Part shown: piece by piece, positions 33,801 to 45,800 of the stretch
Numbering within the stretch: position 1 is the first letter of the stretch
How the letters are laid out: the number at the start of each line of letters is the position of its first letter
Assembly (NCBI GenBank): GCA_000469685.2
Contig: LS997563.1
Location: forward strand, 25,887,897-25,951,896
Origin: Haemonchus contortus
Taxonomy: Eukaryota > Nematoda > Chromadorea > Rhabditida > Trichostrongylidae
Direction of reading: 5' to 3'
Length of the DNA: 64,000 nt
The notes under the pieces: model-generated
Told to the model about the DNA's origin: nothing
Databases searched by the model: none
The model's input: the letters and a program-made list of their open reading frames with translations, nothing else
Translations under genes and position numbers: made by a program

Positions 33801-36800
33801 GACAGTATAGGATAAACCACAGAGTTTTGATCATCGAATTATCACCAAACGTATTTCAACACCTCCAGAGGAAAGAGTACTGAGCACCTGAGCTACTTAA
33901 TTCTTCCTTTCCACTGAATTTGCCTCCAAAAAATTAGAAGAAAAGAATTTTTATACTCCCGACGGGGTGGATAGGTGGAAAAGGTTCATTATCAATGATG
34001 CAGTTGTCTTATTGTTAGGTTTGTTCTAAGCGTTGCGACCCCACACAATTTTTGACGATATGCAAGCTCGACGTTGTTGTACTATATTAATGTTAACCAC
34101 CTACTGGTCGTCTGGACCTTAGCATTTCGCCAAATAGCTGTGTGCCTGTAGAATGCATTTTGTTCATCATCTTGAAGTCATTCTGATGAGGCTTCCATCT
34201 CTTCGTACGAATCTTGACCACAAACCGGATAGAATTTTACTGTGTTGATTGTCCTAGTATCAACTCCGCAATTTCCTGCCACTTCCCATGTCCTCGTATA
34301 TAAGATAGAAGAGGAGTTTACTCTTCAGTTGACGGAGAGCTGATTCATTGGTGGTGTTGATGTATTTCGCAGACTATATGGACCGAAATTTCCTAGACAT
34401 GATGTGTCCTGAAACGTCCTGATGTTTTTTATAGTCCTGCTTTTCAGAGGATTTCTTTCCAGGCTACATTCCTTTTTCTGTAAAGTTCCTGTTTGAACCT
34501 TCAACTTGATCCTCGAAAACCATTCATAGAAAACCACTGTCTCACTTTCTTAGATTAATTAATAATATCATGAGAGAACCTCCACCAGCTGCTGGACTTC
34601 ATGAGGAGCTTCGATGTTTGCTGCAGAAAGTTTCTAATTTACATGCTCTTGAGGTGGCATCTTATTTATTCTCTTTAAAAGAGCGGATCAACGAAGTTAG
34701 GAAATCATACGAAAGAATAGAACTGCAATTAGGCCTAAGGAAGCTTTCCGTCAAGAAAATGAAGGAAGTGGTGGCACTGGCACTCCTTGGTCTTTTTCAA
34801 AGTACGTTGAAACAAATGCTGCCAATTCAACCCATGAAGGAACAGTTCGTCTGAGCCTAGGCAGCAAACAGAAAAGTCACTATCTCGCAGTTTCCTTTAA
34901 TATTTATAAAACCGTAGGCACTGTTTTTGTCCTGGTTCACCTATGTAAAGTTTAATGTCTTGACTCGGTATGCTATTCATGTATTTCAATGTTTTCATGA
35001 AGATTGATGGAGTAGAACTCAAGATTTCTATTTTTTATTTTTTTATTGATTTTTTTTGATTTTTATTTTTTTTATATATTGAATGACAAGCTGGCTTTGA
35101 TACCAATAGAATGCTCGAAACTGGTGCGGAAAATAAGTGGAAGAAAACTTCGCATGTCCTTTGGGTCAAAATAGACCCTCGTACTTTAGGATAAAACTCA
35201 TGGATTTCCTTTTGTTGGAATCTGATTCTCCTCTAATGTTAGCACTGTGACGGTAGCACCCCGTAAGCCAGCAAATCTTATCGCGATATGTGTCATCTTT
35301 GAAAACATCTTGTGCTCTCGATTACACCGTCTATTTCCCTCAGACGACGTGCTTATACAGTTCAACTTGCAAGTATAATGTTGTTGCAATGCTTTCTGAT
35401 TCTGCTTTTGCATAAGCATTCTTCTGCAAATGTCATGGAAATCTCGTTAACACAGGCGACGTGATGGCGGATCCCAAGTATCCAAATTTCCTCATCAACG
35501 CATTGCCCTCCATTTTGATCCTTACCCTGTTTTGTTGTCTGTACAACGTTGGAACAGTGAAATTCTGGACTTCCACTGCATGTGCTGAACCATTTTTTGA
35601 ACCAATTTTCTACTTTTTCACCTTAAACGGCAAAGTGGTCTCCATTTTTTTCCCATCTCTCATTTTCTCCAAACTGATTATTGCCTAATTTGGTATACAC
35701 ATTATACGATTCACAACCTAGACACACTTTTGATGATTACAAAGCGTGGAAGCGCCGCTTCAAATTAAGCCAAGTGTTTCGGTATTATATTTCCGCAGGG
35801 AACAGCAAGCTTGAAGGTAAAACTGGAAATTTTTCGTTGATGGAGCCGATGGAAGATCAAGTGACTTCTCGGGTTTCTAATTATCTGTTTACGAACATTC
35901 TTAGTTCGTACACATTTCATTTTGTTCTCCTAACGTGCTACGGTATAGCTATTTCAAGAATGTGTACCAGGAAGCAAGTCATAGATATAACAAGAGGAAG
36001 GCTGTCTAGTTGAGAATATCCGATAAATTGAATTTTCTCAAAAAGGCAACCTCAAATGGTGTTTAAATGCTGCGGTACAAAAAATAACTCTTGCATTAGT
36101 CTGATTAACTTACATAGTTGCAAAAAGACGACGTCATGGGAGTAAAAAACATAAAAAGGTAGTCGGATTTAGCAAAGAGAAGCTTATATTTTTCCAGATA
36201 GAATTTCCCTCGCTTCTTTTTCTAGAAGCAAGTCATGAGGTAACTCGAAGGAAAGGTGTGCTAGCTTAAAATCTACCCAAACAGATCATTGGAAACCCGA
36301 AAAGTACATTTGATTTTCCATCGGCATCATCATCGGACTACTAGACTGTTTATATAAGATTCTGCTATCCCTCAAACCGTCTACTCAAATCGCAATAATT
36401 TCTTGGCGAGCGGGAATACTAAAGCGAAACAGCTAGCTGGATATGAAGCTGCACCTTTACCGTGGTCATCAAAAGTGTGTCGAGTTCGTGATTTGAGTTT
36501 GATAAAATGTATATCGAATTACATAGATTTGTTTAGTAATTGACCAGTAATCCACAACTTCATTTCCTTCTACGTTAAGTTGTCAAACTCGAACCAGTTT
36601 TAATCAGTGTCGTTTTCTTTACTCAACATGAGATACTGTACTAACTACTCATTCTTCCTAAGCCGGAGAGTAAAAAAGTAATGACAGCCGTTAAAAGAGG
36701 CATTTTAACTTTACCACAACAGAAGGAGAGCCGTCGTGAGCCAGTCAATCCGAATTGGAGGAGATAGATAGGATTGATTGGTTTTCCATCGCCCCATTGA

Positions 36801-39800
36801 CTTTAACGGCTTAACGTCACCGATGGGTTTAATTGAATATATCAAATAGGCCTTTATGATGCCGGTAAGGCGCATACTGAATAAAATAATATCTAGGAAG
36901 TGTCAAACACTGTCGAAAATCGTCGCCGCGATCTTATCGAAAGTGTACGAGTGCGACGTGACGAGAAACGCAAGGTTCTAAAAGATCAGATCGAAGCGAT
37001 CACGGACGAGAAAAAGAAACTGGCGAAGGTATGCTTCTCTCTACCTCAGTACTTTGACTTTCTACCTTTTCAAAAGTATGAACTAGATTTATTTGGTTTT
37101 TTGTGTTAAGGCTTTGCAAAGGCTATCAAGCATACGAGCAATTTTATAGGAACTGGAGTCTTGTCAGTTGGACGTCCGATCCATGGCACGTCAGTTGAAA
37201 TCCATGGACACAGGATGGGAACGCCAATTGACACAACCACGAGAGAATGCCTTCTTGAAGTTGAACACGAATTCTAGCCAGTTGATTTGTGGTAGGTCTA
37301 CAGTGTTTGCTCGCGAAAATTATTGTTCGTCATTCCATTTGGTGGCTAGAAAGGTGTGATGGAGGCTATGTTCATGGATGAGAAGCATGAGCTGCTATAG
37401 ATGAATATGCTGCTAAAGCTGCACTGCAACGCAAAACTCCGTTTACGGCCTAATTGTTGCCTTCGATTGTGTGGATCCTTATATTTGTGGTGGGCTCGGC
37501 GGACGGAACGCGTGCAGAAACACATCTTCCTCTCAAGGTCGTTGTGGTGTTCGAATGTGCACGTGCAAATCAGCATTTTTCAACGAAGGAGTTAGGGTCT
37601 GGATTCAATATGCATAGTTCACTTATGGAATTATTGTATTTGAGAATTGCGTGAGCTATAAAAAAACGACAGCTAGCCTATAACAAACCCAATGGTGTAT
37701 TGAAATCCCACTAAGGATTCCCCACGGTTCCCATTTCTGTCCTTGAACTAACTAGGTAGCAGGAGGCAACAGTTCCATGCGATCTTTCGTTTTTTAGCGA
37801 GCTTTCCAGTAGCTATCGGCCTATGGTATTGAAAAATTTGTTCCAACACAAAGCCGTCCTCCGTAATTCTCAGGAAGCGGTTGTTTGATGAAATCGAACA
37901 AATGTTATCCCCTCCTGAACCAATTCGGATTGCTGTTCTGCGGGAAGAGATCCATGGGTGGCAGAGATATGGAGCTTGTTTAATATTTTTTAATGTGTCG
38001 ACTATCGATAATAATGATTGGTATCTCGCGGGTAGTAGTTTTTAAGATGTGTCTTGCAAAAGTAGCTCAGCAAAGTGGCCCAAGAGCAATTTGCAGGCTC
38101 ATACGGAAAGTCATTACGTCAGTTAATGTCTATTGGCATACTGCGATTCAATTTCTGTATTCACCTGAGCTCGCGAAATGAATCCGCTTTCAGATTTCCC
38201 ATGCAAAACAAGGTTAACCCTAATGAAAGTCTCAGCATTCTATGATAGTATATTTTTTTGGCAATTGCATCCGCTCAAAAACGTTCCACAATCGTTCTGA
38301 TAATGAATGTGGAGATCGGTCATTTGGATCGGCAGACTTATACCATTCCACGTTCCACACTCATTCTGATCATGAATGTGGAGATCGGTCATTTGGATCG
38401 GCAGACTTATTCCACTCTGTGCACAAACTTCCATCTGTTGATGGTTGTAATAAGCCTATCTATCGACCTTCTCCGGATGGGTTATTTTCCCCAACCACAT
38501 CCAAAATTACCAGATACAGCTGAGCCTCAAGTTGGTGCCGTGCAACCGAACAACAGCAAGCACACCCTGTTTCTGGACTACCTTCAAAAACCGTGTTGTT
38601 TTCAGCAAAGACATGTGAAAGGTTTTATGTGTCTATGTTTTGCTGATTTTTGCCAATTTTGGCGCTCTCCGTCACATCACGTATAGTGTGCCAATTCTCA
38701 GTCAAAGTGCCATGGGAAAAAAGGCACGGAGCACATGTAAAACGGGCCGAGTCTGGGCTACGCGGTATTGAGTTAGAAAACACTTGATCCCACCCTAACC
38801 CTAACAAGGAGTCAAAGAACAGTTCAATGTAAGCACCGAAATTGCGGATAAAACAAAAATCCTCTTGTTATGGGCGAAACATCATACCAGCGACCAGTGC
38901 GTCTACATCTACAGCATCATAACTACGCTTGCATCCATTCCTAAGTCTGCGAGGAGAAAATCCTTCAATTTGAGCATTGACTTCAGATACATGTTAACCG
39001 TTCAACATAATGAAAGCGTAGTACAATACCCTCCCTAATTATTCAAAAAAAGGCGAAAAAGACGCGGATTCGCGTCTTTTTCGTCTTTTCTCTATAACTA
39101 GGTTAGTTTACGCTTTTTTCATGTATGATGTTATATAGTTCGACTCAGCTCGTCGAGGTCTATAAAATGGTGAGTTCAAAATTTGGAAAACTTCAATTTT
39201 TAAGTCTTCGGTCCATCGAAGTTCCTGGGGGTACGTCATTAGCTGCGACGCTCGCCATAATTATAACCAGAAGACATTCTCCTCAACTGAAAGTATTCAG
39301 TGAGTTGTAGGGCAGCTGTCATTTTCAAAACTATGCAGAAAGTAGACCATTGCATTATTCATGCTTTTCTGATCATTTTGGTACCATTTTTTCCGAAATG
39401 GACGAGTTCAGTCGTGCACCATTCTTGAACGATAGCGACTTTTTAATTTGAGAAATAGCGAATATGAGTTGATTCCCAATGCTAGTAAATGATCTACCTA
39501 CACTTCAGAAATAGTGCTTCCCTACAGTATGCATATTGTATGCACGAGTTCAATAGTAAAAGCGTTTTTATCGTCCAAATTCCGGTTTGCGGCATATTTT
39601 CGCACAAAACACAGGTTTTCTTGCGTTTTCAAGTAGGATTTTCGATGTTCATGAGGAAGTTACGCCTATCATCGAAAGTATTCATACTAAACTTTTTGTG
39701 AACAACCACGGATATGAGGAATAGTTACTTGTTTGGATCCTCAGGCTTCATAAATAGCTTCCGATCTCAGCCCAAAGCACAGGAGACTGAACCACAAATT

Positions 39801-42800
39801 TTTCATTTGAAGTAAACGTATGAAATCCTACACCGTTAAAATCCATTTCCAAGAAGCTATTCAGCGGTATAAAAATCACTTAACGAATCACACTTCGAAT
39901 TAACACCTTTAGCACCATCATTCCATTCTACTCCGCCACTCGGCCACCTAATTAGGCATGTGGCTCGAGTGACCGAGGCAGCATATTGATTGATTGCCTG
40001 TTTGCTTTGATGTGCGCCATCAATCGAACATTCTTAGGAATTTGCTCTTGTGATTGAATGTGCACAATTCTAACACGCAACTGTTTCACCTCGCTTTGCA
40101 AAACAAGATGATTTTCAAGAAATGTAAGTTTTTGGTGAAAACTCCTCCCACAACACGAATTTTTCATAGTAATTGTGGATATTCTTGTGTTTGCAACAAA
40201 AATTTTGCAACTTGAATAATTGTATCACTTTCATGCTCACTAGTAAGAGATAATAGCGGCTGCATTTGAATGTGTAGGTTATAAAATAGTTTATGACTGC
40301 GGCACCATTAGTAGGCAGGCTATTGTCGAGGTGCGAAGAACCTCCTTCGGTAATTACTGTGGGAGCCGCTAAGGTCGAGGGACAATACCTGGGATCGACT
40401 TAAGGTGCTGTAAGCAGCTTCTGTGGAAAGACGATGCATCATCGGCTCCCAGAAATGTACAAGGTGGAAATGATACAAATGCAAACTAGTAATACGACCA
40501 TCACTTCATAAAATGAATTCCAAAAGTATGACTCAACCCCAGTAGAAAAGAAATATCGTAATCTGCAAAGTGAGCTTTATTGGAAACAGTTGCGTGTAAT
40601 AGTTGTGCACATTCAATCACAAGAGCAAATTTCTAAGAATGCTCGATTGACGGCGCACATCAAAGCAAACAGGCAATCAATCAATATGCTGCCTCGGCCA
40701 CTCGAGCCACATGCCTAATTAGGTGGCCGAGTGGCGGAGTAGAATGGAATGATGGTGCCAAAGGTGTTAATTCGAAGTGTGATTCGTTGAGTGATTTTTA
40801 TACCGCTGAATAGCTTTTTGGAAATGGATTTTAACGGTGTGGGATTCCATACGTTTACTTCAAATAAAAAAATATGTTGTTCAGTCTCCTGTGCTTTGGG
40901 CTGAGATCGGAAGCTATTTATGAAGCCTGAGGATCCAAACAAGTAACTATTACTCATATCCGTGGTTGTTCACAAAAAGTTTAGCATGAATACTTTCGAT
41001 GATAAGCATAACTTCCTCATAAACATCGAAAAACCTACTTGAAAACGCAAGAAAACCTGTGTTTTGTGCGAAAATATGCCGCAAACCGGAATTTGGACGA
41101 TAAAAACGCTTTTACTATTGAACTCGTGCATAAAATATGCATACTGTAGGGAAGCACTATTTCTGAAGTGTAGGTAGATCATTTACTAGCATTGGGAAAC
41201 AACTCATATTTGCTATTTCTCAAATTAAAAAGTCGCTATCGTTCGAGAATGGTGCACGACTGAACTCGTCCATTTCGGAAAAAATGGTACCAAAATGATC
41301 AGAAAAGCATGAATAATGCAATGGTCTACTTTCTGCTTAGTTTTGAAATATGACAGCTGCCCTACAACTTTTTGAAATATGACAGCTGCCCTACAACTCA
41401 CCTACTGAGGAGAATGCCTTCTGGTTATAATTATGGCGAGCGTCGCCGCTAATGACGTACCCCCAGGAACTCCGGTGGACCGAAGACTTAAAAATTGAAG
41501 TTTTCCAAATTTTGAACTTACCATTTTATAGACCTCGACGAGCTGAGTCGAACTATATAACATCATACATGAAAAAAACGTAAACTCACCTAATTATAGC
41601 GAAAAGACGAAAAAGACGCGAATCCGCGTCTTTTTCGCCTTTTTTTGAATAATTAAGGAGGGTATTGTATGCCCCTCGGAGCTATTTGCGCAAGCTAGGA
41701 AGATTCACTGCTATTTCAGGATTAGGCCAAAAACTGTACTCAAATAGGCGTAGTAATGAAATAGGAGAGGACAAATTTTTCACGATAAAAGCCGGCAATA
41801 AGGAGCTGAGCAAAAGTCAGGTGTTCTCTGTACCTTCGCTGTTTCGAGACAACTCAAAAACAGAAATGAGTTAAATATTTGCCGACACTAGAGATTTTTA
41901 TGGGTGTTTCTTCGCGGATGCTGTATAGAGTATACAATGGTGGTAAATGGGCCTAGAGATCGAGAAAAAAGTCGAAATTTTGCATACCATGCTGAGCAGA
42001 GTGGGAACACTAGGAAGAACGCGATCGTGAGCGGCGGCTGTCTATTGTAGATTCTCAGAGTTTGGATGCGAAATGATTTGAGCACTGACAAATATGGGAG
42101 GAGAAGGTGGAATGAAGATCGAAGGACCGTAGTGGGTGGCGCATGCTCGCGGTTGTGGGGCGTAGGCCTATAGTGACGCGCACTGTAGCCTGTTATTATA
42201 AACTACTAGACTAGATAGCGAAGGAAGTACTGTATTTTTGTGTGTGCGGGTTTTTACATTCTTAGGTTCTTTATCGAAGAGGCATTCTGTATGTTTGCAG
42301 CTTCAAGGATATTCAGAGCGGCATGTCTATACGGCTTCCTAAAAATCGCTGAACCTGCTCCTGCTGTAATTTAAGTTACGTATTTCCTTCATTGTCGATG
42401 TTTATCTATTTACTTTCAGATGTTCAGCGGTGCCTGGTGGATTTTGGTTCGTTGACAGCTTCAACAACCTTTCCCGGTGAAACAGTGGTCGAACTTCTTG
42501 ACTCAGCGTCAACCTTCACGGAAGTGAAATTGATTGTCAGGTTAGCATTGAAGTTCAGCACTCTAAAAAAAGGACAGAGATGTCGTTTACCTTACTAGCT
42601 TAGCTATCGCGTGATAAGAGACGTGTCCGACACCAATCATCAACTTTAATCTGTAGTCTGTACTTAGCTCATTAGTTTTGAAGTAACTGCTCTTATTTTG
42701 CCGTAGTACGCGTTCCGAAAGTCTTGCAAGGTTGGCAAGTTAAAAAATTTGGCTTCGGATGGGGTCGAACACGTCTCGCAAGGTTGGCAGTTCGTGCTTG

Positions 42801-45800
42801 TGTTATCCGTAGCTTGCTCTTTATTCTTTACACTACCGAGACCTCCCTCACCATGTCCTTCTTTGATGGCTTTTATGCCATTGCTTATCAGCACTCGCAC
42901 GTACACCGTGGTGTGTCAGAATCTATGCTGAAATTGGCTGACCGGCTCATCACGTTGTATCGCCCATTTAAAACACGCTCTGCCTTCCGCAAATGGTTGG
43001 CACGAACGAGGCTTTCCTGGCGTTTGCTGATTTTCCCAACCACAGCATATCATGAGCCTAGTTTACGAGTTTATCGTGCTGATCTGTTCACCTTAGTGAA
43101 CCCCTACCCATCATGAACATATTCTTAATGGAAAGTTTTTCTATCATGGGCATTTTTCCAATGCATCGTCGGCGTCAGAACAAAACATGTGCCCCCCCCC
43201 CCCCCATTCCCTGCTCTTTTGACAATATGTGGGTAACTGAACAGTCCGCATCCATGAAACTTTGTATCTGTCTGTCTAACACTCACGAAATTCGGCATTA
43301 TCTGGAGAAGCACCTGAAGAGGTTGCGCCAGGTTTGGGATGGGTGGGGCACAGGGCAAGATCTACAGATCACATGTAAGTTCAAAGGGGCTCCGCAGGCG
43401 AAAGGCGGTACATGCACTGGCCTTTTAGAGGATGTCAAAAAGAAAACTACTAAAACTTCCCAGCTTGCTTTCGCGGCAGCTCAGACACCGAAAATACAGG
43501 CAAAGGTGAGAAGGGGGACAACGAAGGAAATAAGTGGGGCTCACTCGTTGTGGGCCATATGTAAGGTCTATTTTATACATGAATACATAATTCGTTTCCA
43601 CATCAGCCTGAAAGCCAGAAAAGCGAGTTATTGGAACGAGCAAGGTCGTAGGTGCTGCAGACATGCATAAAATTGAGACTGTGCTTACGATTGGCCGGCG
43701 TGCTCTGAAAGAGTCGGCGTTCTCTAGACCTAGAGACGCGCCTGGAATCGTCGGTTAAAGTTTGTCGTGACGGGAAGACGAAAAGAGCACACGTGAATTT
43801 AGCAGAGCTTCGCCTACGGGGAGAGGGGTTTAAAATGCGTGGGAATGAATCGGAGTGCGAATAGTAAAACTTCCTACTTTTTCCGAGTAGTCCAGACAAT
43901 GAAAAAAAGAGCAATGGTGAAAAATGTGTTCAAAATTGAAGCGAAGGACAGACACGCGCAATGTGTGGACCGTACTCAGAGCAGGCAGTGCATCATTTCT
44001 AAATTTGTATCTTGATTCATCTATCGGCCAGATATCTAGGTGCAGTACTCACAATCAGATCGTAATTTAATTACTCTAATAACTCTATTCATGAGGTTCT
44101 TTGTTGTTCCGCACGCGGTAGTATGTCTACAGGGTGGGCCAAAATTATGATTACACAGACATCACATCCCCGAAAACGAATAGAAAGCTAAAAAAGCAAA
44201 CTAATTTCATAAAAGTGTCTACCACTAATTTCTTATCAAAATTGTACATTGAGACTGGGATCCGTTGCTTTCTGCTTTCACCCAACCCCAGAGACGATGA
44301 TGGACAACATTAGCGGTGGCACGCAGCTAAGGTCATCGAGTTGATCCCGGCATTTCGAAAGGCATTTTCGAGATTACTACACTTCTTGTTTGGGCTAACT
44401 GATGCTTTAATCTCAAAAGCTGACCCCACTGAGACATCCATGGGATTTAGGTCAGGGCTCCAGATTGGTTACTGATCGAAAGTTATGAAGTCAGGGAACC
44501 CCTTTTATGGAGTTTCTAGACAATTTCTGGTCTGCAGTCAGGAGCATCATCTTGACAATATGTCCGGTTTGAATCGCTAAAGTGTCCTATTGCGCATGAA
44601 GAGATCGGACAGGTCTCCAAATCAACTTTCACTCCTTATTTTACAAAAATAATCGGTGCTCTTGAATCTGCGGTGGCGTCGCAAAGGATATCGCAGAAAG
44701 TCAGCGAGCCTGGCGCCTGCATCACTTCCATTTCTTTCAGCTTTATATTGGGTTGTCCGAAAAGTTCCCGCCGATTTTTGATACCCCGGACTTGTCAACC
44801 GTTGTACAAAAGATCAAGGACCCAACCTAGTAAAATTATATGTTTTCTGAAAGAGTAGATCATCCTCTATATTCTTATCAAGATACTGTCAACATTTGTC
44901 GAAGTTTATCCGTACAGGACTCGTATGAAAATGGAGAACCACTGCGCGCATTTTCGGTAACTGAAGTATTTCTTCTACCGCAAGGCCTAGAATGCGGCTC
45001 AAGCGGCGTGAAAGATATATGACGTTTGAGTAGACCATGCCCTAGAGGAACGTACAGTGCATAACTAGTTTGCGAAATCCAAACGGAGTGAATTTGCCTT
45101 CGAAAACCGGCAACTTTTAGGGAGACTATCATCAGTTTAAACGATCAACTCGAAATGTTAACCGAAGCAAATCGGCACATCACTGCTCGTGGAGTAGGAC
45201 AAGGGCTTAGTTTTTCGAAATTAACCATCCATGGCCATCTGCAGACGCTTGGTTTTGTAAAGCGCCTTGATGTTTAGATATCTCGCGAAAGGAGCGAGCG
45301 CAATGCGATGGACCGCGCCTCCATGCGCGACTCGTTGCTCGAACGAAATAAAAATGAGCCGTTTCAGAAGAGCATGAGCACGAGGGACGAAAATCGGATT
45401 GTGTACAGCAATGAGGAGCGGAAACGATCATGTAGCCCCCTAGTGAGCCGTCACAAACCTCTACAAAAGTCAAAATCCAGGTGCGGATGACTATGCCGAG
45501 ATGCTGATGGGATTTCAGGGGAATCACTTACCATGAGCTGTTGTCGCACAATCAAAATATGATTTAGGAAAGGTACTATAGCTAGCTCGAAACTATGGAG
45601 GCAGCGATGGACCAAAAGCGACCCGAAGTGGCCAATTGTTAGGGCGAAATTGTCCAACAGGGTACCTCCGGACCACACGTATTTTTGGCCACTCGTCAAA
45701 AGTTGCTAAAGCTTGGGTAGGATGTCTTGCCACACCCCTCATATAGTCCAGACATAGCACCATCAGAATACCTATTGTTTGGGTTCCTGCAAAATTCCTT

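Noticed and set aside
34570..34854. 94-codon frame with Leu-rich helical character
   Set aside because: It lies in intron 6, no AG/GT sites bring it into phase with exons 6 and 7, and no family is recognised.
37871..38047. Possible extra TRIM exon starting after 'ttctcag' with the open stretch 'RLFDEIEQMLSPPEPIRIAV'
   Set aside because: Joining it to exon 8 (phase 1) gives an immediate stop. Exon 8 joins exon 9 directly in phase with matching family sequence. It may be another transposon fragment.
42724..43670. Two overlapping plus-strand frames of 130 and 185 codons in intron 9
   Set aside because: No recognisable domain. They run through a 14-bp C tract and lack fitting splice sites to the gene's exons.
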